Positions 56,757-64,000 of a DNA stretch of 64,000 nucleotides are shown here, piece after piece. Source of the DNA: Corynebacterium guangdongense (GTDB lineage Bacteria; Actinomycetota; Actinomycetes; Mycobacteriales; Mycobacteriaceae); the NCBI RefSeq assembly GCF_030408915.1, contig NZ_CP047654.1:1116001-1180000 (forward strand). The letters are read 5' to 3'. The translations under genes and the position numbers were made by a program. Numbering within the stretch: the first letter of the stretch is position 1; the number at the start of each line of letters is the position of its first letter. A model generated the notes under the pieces. It did no database searches and had not been told where the DNA came from. It saw only the letters and a list, made by a program, of their open reading frames with translations.

Positions 56757-57875
56757 ATGAACGTTCTGGACGAGATCGCGGCCCTGCGCCGCCGGGGCCT
56801 GGACATCCTCCGCGCCGCCCACGGGCACGCCCCGCGCGACCTCGTCGACCGCGCCCGCCTCTCCCTCGCCGAGGCCCGCGCCCTCGTGCGCGCCGCCGAG
56901 GCCTATCTTGGGCCCACCCGCCACCCCCGGAAACAGCGCACCGTGGTCGCCGCAGCCGAACGCAACGCCCACTCCCTGCAAACGCTGACCATGATCAACG
57001 ACCACGCCCGGCGCCTTCGCGACCCGGCTCAGGCATGGGCCCTGCGCGGCGAGCTCACGGCGATGTGCGCGCCCCACGACACCATCCGCGCCCACGCCGC
57101 GGCCCGGGTCCGCGAACTCACCGCGACCGAGCCCGCGGCGGGGGAGCCGGAACCACGACTGACCCGCCGCATCGACCACCAGGCCCGCACAATGTCCTTC
57201 TCCCTGCTGGTCGGCATGCGCACGGGCGCCACCCTGCAGGCCTCCCTGGAGGCCATGGCCGCGACGCTGCGGAAGGAGGCGTCGACGCGCCCTTTCAGCG
57301 CGGAGGAACTCGGCGCCGCCCACCTCGGCCTGCTCGCGGGCGAGGGCGGGCTGGCCGATCCCGTCTACACCCCGCTCATCGCCGTCGGCCTGCCCACGGG
57401 GGTCGAGGTCGTCGGCGAGAACGGCGACGACATCCTCCTCGGCGCCAGCGACGGATCCACCTTCACCGGCGAGGAGTTCATCAACGCCACGCTCAGCGAA
57501 CACGGCTACGTCGGCCTCTATCACCCGGTCACCGGGGGAGTGAACCTCTACGAGGACCGCTTCGCCAACGCCAAACAACGCACCCTCGCCGAGGCCGAGA
57601 ACCTCATCTGCCCCTGGCCCGGCTGCGGCCGACCCGCCGTCCAGTGCCAGGTCCACCACATCAGCGCCCACAAGAACGGCGGCCAGACCGCGATGGTCAA
57701 CCTGACCATGGCCTGCCGGTACCACAACGGGGTCAACGACGACGACCCCGACGACGCCCGCCGCGGCAGGCTCGTCAGGGTCGACGGTCACGTCAGATGG
57801 CAGCCCCCGGGCGGCGGGCCCCCGCGGACCAACGACCACCCGGTGAACAGACTCGGTGCGCTACACCTGATCTAG
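56757..57875 (+). CDS. HNH endonuclease domain protein (DUF222 family)
   Basis: 372 residues. The N-terminal ~270 residues are a DUF222-type helical domain; the C-terminal HNH motif reads ICPWPGCGRPAVQCQVHHISAHKNGG with the following ...LTMACRYHNGVND. These genes are multi-copy in many actinobacteria and their role is not known. The start is set by TACCGT 7 nt upstream. Its CTAG stop is shared with the convergent glgB. Confidence 0.85.
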   Translation: MNVLDEIAALRRRGLDILRAAHGHAPRDLVDRARLSLAEARALVRAAEAYLGPTRHPRKQRTVVAAAERNAHSLQTLTMINDHARRLRDPAQAWALRGELTAMCAPHDTIRAHAAARVRELTATEPAAGEPEPRLTRRIDHQARTMSFSLLVGMRTGATLQASLEAMAATLRKEASTRPFSAEELGAAHLGLLAGEGGLADPVYTPLIAVGLPTGVEVVGENGDDILLGASDGSTFTGEEFINATLSEHGYVGLYHPVTGGVNLYEDRFANAKQRTLAEAENLICPWPGCGRPAVQCQVHHISAHKNGGQTAMVNLTMACRYHNGVNDDDPDDARRGRLVRVDGHVRWQPPGGGPPRTNDHPVNRLGALHLI

Positions 57876-60076
57876 CGCGCCGGGCGGTACCACTGCGCGC
57901 TCAGCGCCGGCAGCGTCAGCGTCAGGTTCGCCGGCTGGCCGTCCCATTCGCCGGCGACGGCAACCGGGGCGGCGGCGAGGTCGTTTCCGGCGCCCGCGTA
58001 GTCCTCGTCATCGGAGTTGAGCACCAGCTCCCATTCGCCGACGACGGGGACACCGAGGGTGTAATCCTCGTGGGTGGCGCCCGACAGGTTGATCACGGCG
58101 AGCACCGGCTCACCCGCCGCCGACCAGCGCAGGTAGGCGAGGACGCTGCGCTCGTGGTCGCCCCCCTTGACCCACTGGAAACCCTCCGGACCGTTGTCCT
58201 GCGAGTACAGCGCCGGCGTCTGCCGGTAGAGGCGGTTGGCGTCCTGGACCAGGCGCTGAATGCCCTGGTGGAACTCGGCGCCCCATCCCTCGAGGTTGGC
58301 CCAGTTGACGGAGTGCGCCTCGTCCCACTCGGTGGTCTGACCGAACTCCTGACCCATGAACAGCAGTTTCTTGCCGGGGTGGGAGAACATGTAGCTGTAG
58401 AGCGTGCGCAGGCCCGCGGCCTTGTTCCAGTCGTCGCCCGGCATGCGGCCCCACAGGGAGTTCTTGCCGTGGACGACCTCGTCGTGGCTGAAGGGCAGCA
58501 CGAACTTCTCCGAGAAGGCGTAGATCATGGAGAAGGTGATCTCGTTGTGGTGGTAGGAGCGGTGCACCGGATCGAGCCTGAAGTACTCGAGGGTGTCGTT
58601 CATCCAGCCCATGTTCCACTTCAGGGAGAAACCGAGGCCGTTCTCCCGGGTCGGGGTGGTCACGCCCTGCCAGGAGGTGGACTCCTCGGCGATGGTCAGC
58701 ACGCCCGGGTGGTTGTGGTGGACCGTCGCGTTGGTCTCCTGCAGGAACTGGACCGCCTCGAGGTGCTCGCGGCCGCCGAACTGGTTCGGGGCCCATTCGC
58801 CGTCCTTGCGGGAGTAGTCGAGGTAGAGCATCGAGGCCACCGCGTCGACGCGCAGGCCGTCGACGTGGAACTCCTCAATCCAGTACAGGGCGTTGGCGAC
58901 GAGGAAGTTGCGGACCTCGTTGCGGCCGAAGTTGAAGACGTAGGTGCCCCAGTCCATCTGCTCGCCACGACGCCAGTCGGGGTGCTCGTAGAGCGCGGTG
59001 CCGTCGAAGCGCGCCAGCGCCCAGTCGTCCTTGGGGAAGTGGGCCGGCACCCAGTCGACGATCACGCCGATTCCCCTGGCGTGGAAGGCGTCGACAAGCG
59101 CGCGGAAGTCGTCCGGGTTGCCCCAGCGGGCGGTCGGGGCGTAGTAGCCCGACACCTGATAACCCCAGGAGCCGCCGAAGGGGTGCTCGGCCACCGGCAT
59201 GAATTCGACGTGGGTGAAGCCCTGCTCCGCGACGTAGTCGACCAGTTCCTCGCGCAGCTCGCGATAACCCATGCCGAGCTTCCAGGACCCGGCGTGGACC
59301 TCGTAGACGCTCATCGGCTGGTCGGCGGCCTGGCGCTCGGCGCGCCGGGCGATCCACTCCTCGTCCTTCCACTGGTAGCGGGAGCAGTTGACCACCGAGA
59401 CCGTCTCCGGCGGCGCCAGCGTCTGCTTGGCCAGCGGATCGGCGTGGTCCTTGCGGTGGCCGTGGGCGTCCATGACCGCGAACTTGTACTCGGTGCCCTC
59501 GCCGAAGCCGGGGATGAACAGCTCCCACACACCGGACGCGCCGAGCGAGCGCATCGGGTACTGGTTCGGGTTCCACGCGCAGAACTCGCCGATGACGGCG
59601 ACGCCCTTGGCGTTAGGCGCCCAGACGGCGAAGGCCACGCCCTCCACCTCGCCCAGCGAGGTCTCGTAGGAGCGGATGTTCGCGCCGAGAGCCTCCCACA
59701 GACGCTCGTGGCGTCCCTCACCGATGAGGTGGAGGTCGAATTCGCTCAGCGTCGGCAGGAAGTGGTACGGGTCCGCGATGATCTTCGGGGGCATGCCCGG
59801 GTAGGTGACCTGGAGGCGGTAGTCCGGGGCGTGGTCGCCGCCCGGCACCGTGGCCACCCACACGTCGTCGCCCACGGCGGTCATCGGCGCGGACTCGTTG
59901 TGGATGAGCAACTCGACGTGCTCGGCCCCCAGCTGGCGGGTGCGGATGACCCCGTTCTCGCCGTCCGGCAGCGGGTGCCAGCCGTAGACGTCATGCGGAG
60001 CATGGTGCTGGCAGATGCGCAGACGATTCAGATCTTCATCGTCGATACGCAGAGCCGAGTTGATCGGTTGATTCAT
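57872..60076 (-). CDS. glgB: 1,4-alpha-glucan branching enzyme
   Basis: 734 residues, GH13. It makes alpha-1,6 branches in glycogen. The N-terminal CBM48 region precedes the TIM barrel; catalytic nucleophile Asp in DGLRVDAVASMLYLDYSR, acid/base Glu in LTIAEEST, and HDE-type FSHDEVVHG. ATG 60076 has AGGAGG 11 nt upstream; a longer frame to 60118 is unlikely. It follows glgE after 66 bp. Confidence 0.96.
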   Translation of the reverse strand: MNQPINSALRIDDEDLNRLRICQHHAPHDVYGWHPLPDGENGVIRTRQLGAEHVELLIHNESAPMTAVGDDVWVATVPGGDHAPDYRLQVTYPGMPPKIIADPYHFLPTLSEFDLHLIGEGRHERLWEALGANIRSYETSLGEVEGVAFAVWAPNAKGVAVIGEFCAWNPNQYPMRSLGASGVWELFIPGFGEGTEYKFAVMDAHGHRKDHADPLAKQTLAPPETVSVVNCSRYQWKDEEWIARRAERQAADQPMSVYEVHAGSWKLGMGYRELREELVDYVAEQGFTHVEFMPVAEHPFGGSWGYQVSGYYAPTARWGNPDDFRALVDAFHARGIGVIVDWVPAHFPKDDWALARFDGTALYEHPDWRRGEQMDWGTYVFNFGRNEVRNFLVANALYWIEEFHVDGLRVDAVASMLYLDYSRKDGEWAPNQFGGREHLEAVQFLQETNATVHHNHPGVLTIAEESTSWQGVTTPTRENGLGFSLKWNMGWMNDTLEYFRLDPVHRSYHHNEITFSMIYAFSEKFVLPFSHDEVVHGKNSLWGRMPGDDWNKAAGLRTLYSYMFSHPGKKLLFMGQEFGQTTEWDEAHSVNWANLEGWGAEFHQGIQRLVQDANRLYRQTPALYSQDNGPEGFQWVKGGDHERSVLAYLRWSAAGEPVLAVINLSGATHEDYTLGVPVVGEWELVLNSDDEDYAGAGNDLAAAPVAVAGEWDGQPANLTLTLPALSAQWYRPAR

Positions 60077-60142
60077 GTGGATGTCATCCTCCTGGCGAAT
60101 GGGGCAAATCTCTTTCACAAACGTACCGGAGTTTCAGCACAT

Positions 60143-62164
60143 TTACGGGCGATAGTCCTTGAGCTCACGGTAGGCGAGCGCTTCCCGACGCTCCTCCGGC
60201 ACCGTCGGCAGCACGAAGATGTGGGCCACGTCCAGCTGGGGGTTGAGCCGCACGAAGTTCTTCTCGGACCACTGGTAGGAGGCGCCGGTGACCTGATCGG
60301 TGACGGTGTAGGACTCCGCCTCGGGCAGGCCCAGCACGTCGTAGTCGACGTGGACGGTGGCCTCCTGGACGTTGCGGGGGTCCAGGTTGACGACGACGAA
60401 GACCGCGTTGCCGGTGATCGGGTCGGTCTTGGAGTAGGCGATGACATGCTCGTTGTCGACCTCGTGGAAGCGTAGGGTGCGCAGCTGCTGCAGCGCCGGC
60501 TGCTCGCCGCGGATCCAGTTCAGTTTCGCCAGGTAGGGCTCCAGCGAGTCGCCGGCGGCCAGCGCGGCCTCGAAATCGCGCGGGCGCAGCTCGTACTTCT
60601 CGGAGTCCAGGTACTCCTCGCTGCCCGGCTTGACCGGCACGTGCTCGTAGAGCTCGTAGCCGGAGTAGACGCCCCACAGCGGGGACAGGGTCGCGGCCAG
60701 GGCGGCGCGGATGGCGAACATCGCCCGGCCGCCGGTCTGCAGGGACTCGTGCAGGATGTCCGGGGTGTTGACGAAGAGATTCGGGCGCATGATGTCGGCG
60801 TTGTCGACGCAGTCGGTCATGAACTCGGTGAGCTCCTCCTTCGTCGTCTTCCAGGTGAAGTAGGAGTAGGACTGGCTGAAGCCGAGCTTGGCCAGCCCGT
60901 ACTGGCGCGCCGGGCGGGTGAAGGCCTCGGCCAGGAAGATGACCTCCGGGTGGTCGCGGTGGACCTCGGCGATGAGCCACTCCCAGAAGTTGGCCGGCTT
61001 GGTGTGCGGGTTGTCCACGCGGAAGGTGCTCACCCCGTTCTCGACCCAGAACGTCACCACGCGCAGGACCTCCGCGTAGATCTCCTCCGGGGCGTTGTCG
61101 AAGTTGATGGGGTAGATGTCCTGGTACTTCTTCGGGGGGTTCTCGGCGTAGGCGATGGTGCCGTCGGCGAGCACGGTGAAGAAGGGCCGTCCCTCGGTCG
61201 CCCACGGGTGATCCGGTGCGGCCTGCAGGGCCAGGTCGAGGGCGACCTCGATGCCCAGCTCCTCGGCGCGGGCGACCATCGCCCGGAAGTCGTCCATGGT
61301 GCCCAGCGCCGGGTGGACGGCGTCGTGGCCGCCCTCCTTCGAGCCGATCGCCCAGGGGGAACCGACGTCGTGGGGTTCCGGGGTCAGCGTGTTGTTGCGG
61401 CCCTTGCGGTTGATCTCCCCGATCGGGTGGATCGGCGGGAAGTAGACGGTGTCGAAGCCCATGCGCTTGACGCGGTCCAGGGCGGCGGCGGTGGTGGCGA
61501 AGGTGCCGTGGACCGGGTTGCCCTCGGCGTCCCGGCCGCCGGTGGAGCGCGGGAAGAACTCGTACCAGTTGGAGAACAGCGCCTTGGTGCGCTCGACCTT
61601 GACCTCGCAGATCGGGCCGTGGGTGAGCAGCTCGCGCAGCGGGTAGGCCGCGAGCACGGCGGTGGCGTCGTCGCCGAGGCCGGTGGCGACGCGCCCGGTG
61701 AGGGGCAGCGACCGGTCGCGCAGGTCGGCGGCGGCGCGGCGCAGGATCCCGGCCTCGGCCTCGGGGGTCTGCGCGGCGGCGCGGTCGAAGAGTTCCGCGC
61801 CGTGGGCGAGGTCGTTGGCCAGTTCGGCCTCGGACTGGCCGGCGGCGAGCTTCTTGGTCACGGCGTTGCGCCAGGTGGCGAAGACGTCGGACCAGGCGTC
61901 GACGCGGAAGGCCCAGGTGCCGACGCGGTCGGGGACGAACACGGCGTGGACGGCGTCCTGGTTGAATTTCTCCGGCGTCATGGTGGTCGCGGTCGGCGTC
62001 GTCGAGTCCGGGGCGGTGACGTTGAGGGTCGCGGCCACGGCGTCATGGCCCTCCCGCCACACGAGGGCGGAGACGGGGACGACTTCACCGACCACGGCCT
62101 TGGCCGGGTGCTGGCGTCCGGAGATCTGGGGGCGGACATCGTCGATACCGAGGCGACCGGTCAT
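60143..62164 (-). CDS. glgE: Alpha-1,4-glucan:maltose-1-phosphate maltosyltransferase
   Basis: 673 residues, GH13 subfamily 3. It extends alpha-glucan using maltose-1-phosphate, a pathway characteristic of actinobacteria and linked to trehalose use. Catalytic Asp in [13 protein letters not shown], acid/base Glu region [10 protein letters not shown]. The N-terminus [24 protein letters not shown] matches the family. ATG 62164 has GAGGG upstream; a reading to 62212 lacks a site. Confidence 0.95.
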   Translation of the reverse strand: MTGRLGIDDVRPQISGRQHPAKAVVGEVVPVSALVWREGHDAVAATLNVTAPDSTTPTATTMTPEKFNQDAVHAVFVPDRVGTWAFRVDAWSDVFATWRNAVTKKLAAGQSEAELANDLAHGAELFDRAAAQTPEAEAGILRRAAADLRDRSLPLTGRVATGLGDDATAVLAAYPLRELLTHGPICEVKVERTKALFSNWYEFFPRSTGGRDAEGNPVHGTFATTAAALDRVKRMGFDTVYFPPIHPIGEINRKGRNNTLTPEPHDVGSPWAIGSKEGGHDAVHPALGTMDDFRAMVARAEELGIEVALDLALQAAPDHPWATEGRPFFTVLADGTIAYAENPPKKYQDIYPINFDNAPEEIYAEVLRVVTFWVENGVSTFRVDNPHTKPANFWEWLIAEVHRDHPEVIFLAEAFTRPARQYGLAKLGFSQSYSYFTWKTTKEELTEFMTDCVDNADIMRPNLFVNTPDILHESLQTGGRAMFAIRAALAATLSPLWGVYSGYELYEHVPVKPGSEEYLDSEKYELRPRDFEAALAAGDSLEPYLAKLNWIRGEQPALQQLRTLRFHEVDNEHVIAYSKTDPITGNAVFVVVNLDPRNVQEATVHVDYDVLGLPEAESYTVTDQVTGASYQWSEKNFVRLNPQLDVAHIFVLPTVPEERREALAYRELKDYRP

Positions 62165-62282
62165 GGGTTTATCCCTCACTTCTTCGCAGATTCTTCTCCC
62201 CACCAGCGCCATCGCCGCGGGGGATTACCCCTTCGACAGTAGCCAAGTTGTGTCACTTCCACCGGGGGAGGAGAAGATGGGC

Positions 62283-62288
62283 CACAAT
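62283..62288 (+). promoter_or_regulatory. Possible -10 box of the ABC ATPase gene
   Basis: CACAAT ends 7 nt before GTG 62296, matching five of six positions of TANAAT; the distance fits a leaderless mRNA. Confidence 0.3.
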
Positions 62289-62295
62289 GGGGGAC

Positions 62296-63153
62296 GTGAC
62301 TGACAACGCAGCTGATTACACCACCGATCTTGACGTCGTCGCGGACCCGGATCTCCTCCTGGATCTGCGCAACGTGTCCCTCCTCCGGGACGGCAGGGCG
62401 CTTCTCGACGACATCACCTGGCAGGTCGCCCTCGGCGAGCGCTGGGTGATTCTCGGCCCCAACGGTGCGGGCAAGACCACCCTGATCCGCATCGCGGGCG
62501 CGGAGGAGCACCCGACCTCGGGCAGGGCCTACGTGCTGGGCGAGCGCATCGGGCGGACCGCGCTGCGCGACCTGCGCACGATGATCGGCGTGTCCTCGGC
62601 TGCCCTGGGCGGGCGCATCCCCCCGACCGAGAAGGTGGGGGACCTGGTGATCTCCGCCGGCTACGCCGTGCTGGGCCGCTGGATCGAGGAGTACGACGAG
62701 ATCGACCGTGAGCAGGCCGTGATGACGCTGGAGCAGGTCGGCGCGATGCACCTGGTCGACCGTACCTGGGGCACCCTCTCGGAAGGCGAGCGCAAGCGCG
62801 TCCTGCTGGCCCGCGCGATCATGGTCAACCCGGAGCTGCTCATCCTCGACGAGCCGACCGCGGGCATGGACCTGGGCGGGCGCGAGGATCTGGTGACCTA
62901 CCTGTCGGCCCTGGCCCTGGATGAGGACGCCCCGGCGACGGTGATGATCACCCACCACGTCGAGGAGATCCCGGAGGGCTTCACCCACGCCATGCTGCTC
63001 GATGAGGGCGTCGCCGTCGCCCAGGGCCCGATCGACGAGGTGCTGACCTCAGAGAACCTGTCGAGGACCTTCCACCAGCCGATTGAGCTGGATCGGATCG
63101 GCGGCCGCTACTTCGCCCGCCGGGTGCGCGTCGGAGGTACCCATCGCGCTTAG
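62296..63153 (+). CDS. ABC transporter ATP-binding protein (no permease nearby)
   Basis: 285 residues from GTG 62296. Walker A ILGPNGAGKTTLIRI, signature LSEGERKRVLLARA, Walker B LLILDEPTAGMD and switch His in MITHHVEEIPE. The YlmA/YadG-like ATPases lack their own membrane domains. No permease gene adjoins, so it may serve a distant permease or a non-transport role. ATG 62287 is an alternative start. Confidence 0.88.
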   Translation: MTDNAADYTTDLDVVADPDLLLDLRNVSLLRDGRALLDDITWQVALGERWVILGPNGAGKTTLIRIAGAEEHPTSGRAYVLGERIGRTALRDLRTMIGVSSAALGGRIPPTEKVGDLVISAGYAVLGRWIEEYDEIDREQAVMTLEQVGAMHLVDRTWGTLSEGERKRVLLARAIMVNPELLILDEPTAGMDLGGREDLVTYLSALALDEDAPATVMITHHVEEIPEGFTHAMLLDEGVAVAQGPIDEVLTSENLSRTFHQPIELDRIGGRYFARRVRVGGTHRA

Positions 63154-63192
63154 CTGACGGGCCACGCAGGGCACGGAGGGAGGTGAGGTCTC

Positions 63193-64000
63193 GTGTCACG
63201 GGTTCATGGCGCCATTTCCAACGATGACGCCGACCGCATCGATCCCACTGAGACGACCGGGTACAACGGTGGCCGGATGGCCGCCTCGGTCATTTTGCTG
63301 CGCGACGGGGTCCACGGGCTGGAGGTGTGGGTGCAGGAGCGCGTCCATACGATGCGCAACTACGCGGGGATGACGGTGTTTCCGGGCGGGGGCGTCGACA
63401 AGCGGGATTTCCCGCCCCGCTCCTGGGACTCGGGGAACCTCTGGGAGGGCCCCTCGGTGGTCTCGGTCGCCCGCAAGCTGGGGGTGACGAAGTACAAGGC
63501 GCACGCGCTGGTCTTCGCCGCGGTGCGCGAGCTCTTCGAGGAGACCGGCACGCTGCTGGCGGTGCACGCGGACGGGACGGAGATCTCGGACGCGGGCCCC
63601 TATCACGAGGCGCGCAAGGCGCTGGTCTCCCATGAGCTGTCGTTGACGGAGGTCCTGCTGGAGCACGACCTCAAGGTGCGCTCGGATCTGGTGATGCCCT
63701 GGGCGCGCTGGGTGGGGCAGTCGGAGTCGGGGACCTGGTTCGACAACTACTCCTTCCTGGCGGTCGCGCCGGAGGGGCAGCAGCCCGACGGCGACACCAC
63801 CGAGGCCGACGACGCCAACTGGTTCAGCCCGCGCCTGCTCATCGAGGGCTGGCGCAACGGTCTGGTGCGGATGGTCATTCCGAACTGGGCGCAGCTCAAG
63901 GAACTCAAGCAGTTCGACACCGTGGCCGCGGCGGTGGCGGCGGCCCGCTACGCGGTGATCAAGCCGGTCGTCGGCGATCCCACCGAGGACCCCCGCTACC
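63193..64000 (+). CDS. NUDIX hydrolase, 3' end beyond the window
   Basis: At least 269 codons, open to the last base. GTG 63193 is preceded by GGAGGTGAG. The NUDIX box is recognisable: GGGVDKRD near residue 65, then VRELFEETGTLL, where the R-E-L-x-E-E-x-G core binds Mg2+. It hydrolyses a nucleoside-diphosphate-linked substrate or a similar pyrophosphate; the substrate is not predictable. It lies 39 bp after the ABC ATPase gene and may be co-transcribed. Confidence 0.85.
   Translation, partial: MSRVHGAISNDDADRIDPTETTGYNGGRMAASVILLRDGVHGLEVWVQERVHTMRNYAGMTVFPGGGVDKRDFPPRSWDSGNLWEGPSVVSVARKLGVTKYKAHALVFAAVRELFEETGTLLAVHADGTEISDAGPYHEARKALVSHELSLTEVLLEHDLKVRSDLVMPWARWVGQSESGTWFDNYSFLAVAPEGQQPDGDTTEADDANWFSPRLLIEGWRNGLVRMVIPNWAQLKELKQFDTVAAAVAAARYAVIKPVVGDPTEDPRY

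Noticed and set aside
57035..60475. 1146-residue open frame running through the HNH gene and opposite glgB
   Set aside because: It crosses two real genes in other frames and contains only low-complexity Arg/Gly/Val sequence.

Overview
The window is chromosomal DNA from a high-GC Corynebacterium (Corynebacteriales). The evidence is gene order: argS-lysA, hom-thrB, narKGHJI with an ArnR-type regulator, rho-prfA-prmC, the complete F1Fo ATP synthase operon, nucS and glgE-glgB follow one another much as in the Corynebacterium core genome. Actinobacterial habits are obvious: GTG/TTG starts, several start codons 6-8 nt downstream of TANNNT -10 boxes (leaderless mRNAs), GlgE, NucS, and a Rho with a long low-complexity insertion. 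No rRNA, prophage, insertion sequence or CRISPR array is visible. There is one tRNA, tRNA-Arg(CCG).

Layout. 0-4 kb: YceI, MarR regulator, PspC protein, tRNA-Arg and a secreted S33 peptidase. 4-7 kb: argS-lysA. 7.05-11.5 kb: an accessory island between lysA and hom, with a TetR regulator, two tandem paralogous small membrane proteins, a divergent control region, a small membrane protein, a cytochrome-b/molybdopterin oxidoreductase fusion and an unknown protein. 11.9-14.2 kb: hom-thrB behind a McbR-like operator. 14.2-36 kb: a molybdenum and anaerobic nitrogen-oxide block, comprising arnR, fused modBC, modA, narIJHGK, mog, a K+ channel, a DUF2249 protein, two NnrS-like membrane proteins translationally coupled to a copper nitrite reductase carrying an extra cupredoxin domain, and mobA-moaC-moeA-moaA. 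36-44.8 kb: fadD-like ligase, rho, prfA, prmC, tsaC-type gene, wecA-type transferase and an AtpI-like protein. 45.3-52.5 kb: atpBEFHAGDC. 52.6-64 kb: DUF2550 protein, nucS, a small zinc-ribbon protein, a thiamine-binding-family protein, CnoX-like co-chaperone, Tat-exported phosphoesterase, HNH/DUF222 protein, glgB, glgE, an orphan ABC ATPase and a NUDIX protein running off the end.

How the genes work together. The central block supplies nearly everything for nitrate-to-nitric-oxide respiration: molybdate import (ModA, ModBC), Moco synthesis (MoaA, MoaC, Mog, MoeA, MobA), nitrate/nitrite transport (NarK), nitrate reductase (NarGHJI), nitrite reductase (NirK fusion) and a probable Fe-S regulator (ArnR). 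The most promising under-described systems are (i) the TetR-flanked membrane cytochrome-b/Moco oxidoreductase island at 7.05-11.5 kb and (ii) the three-gene coupled operon at 28.4-32.3 kb. Functions are assigned from motifs and context read by eye; no database search was run.
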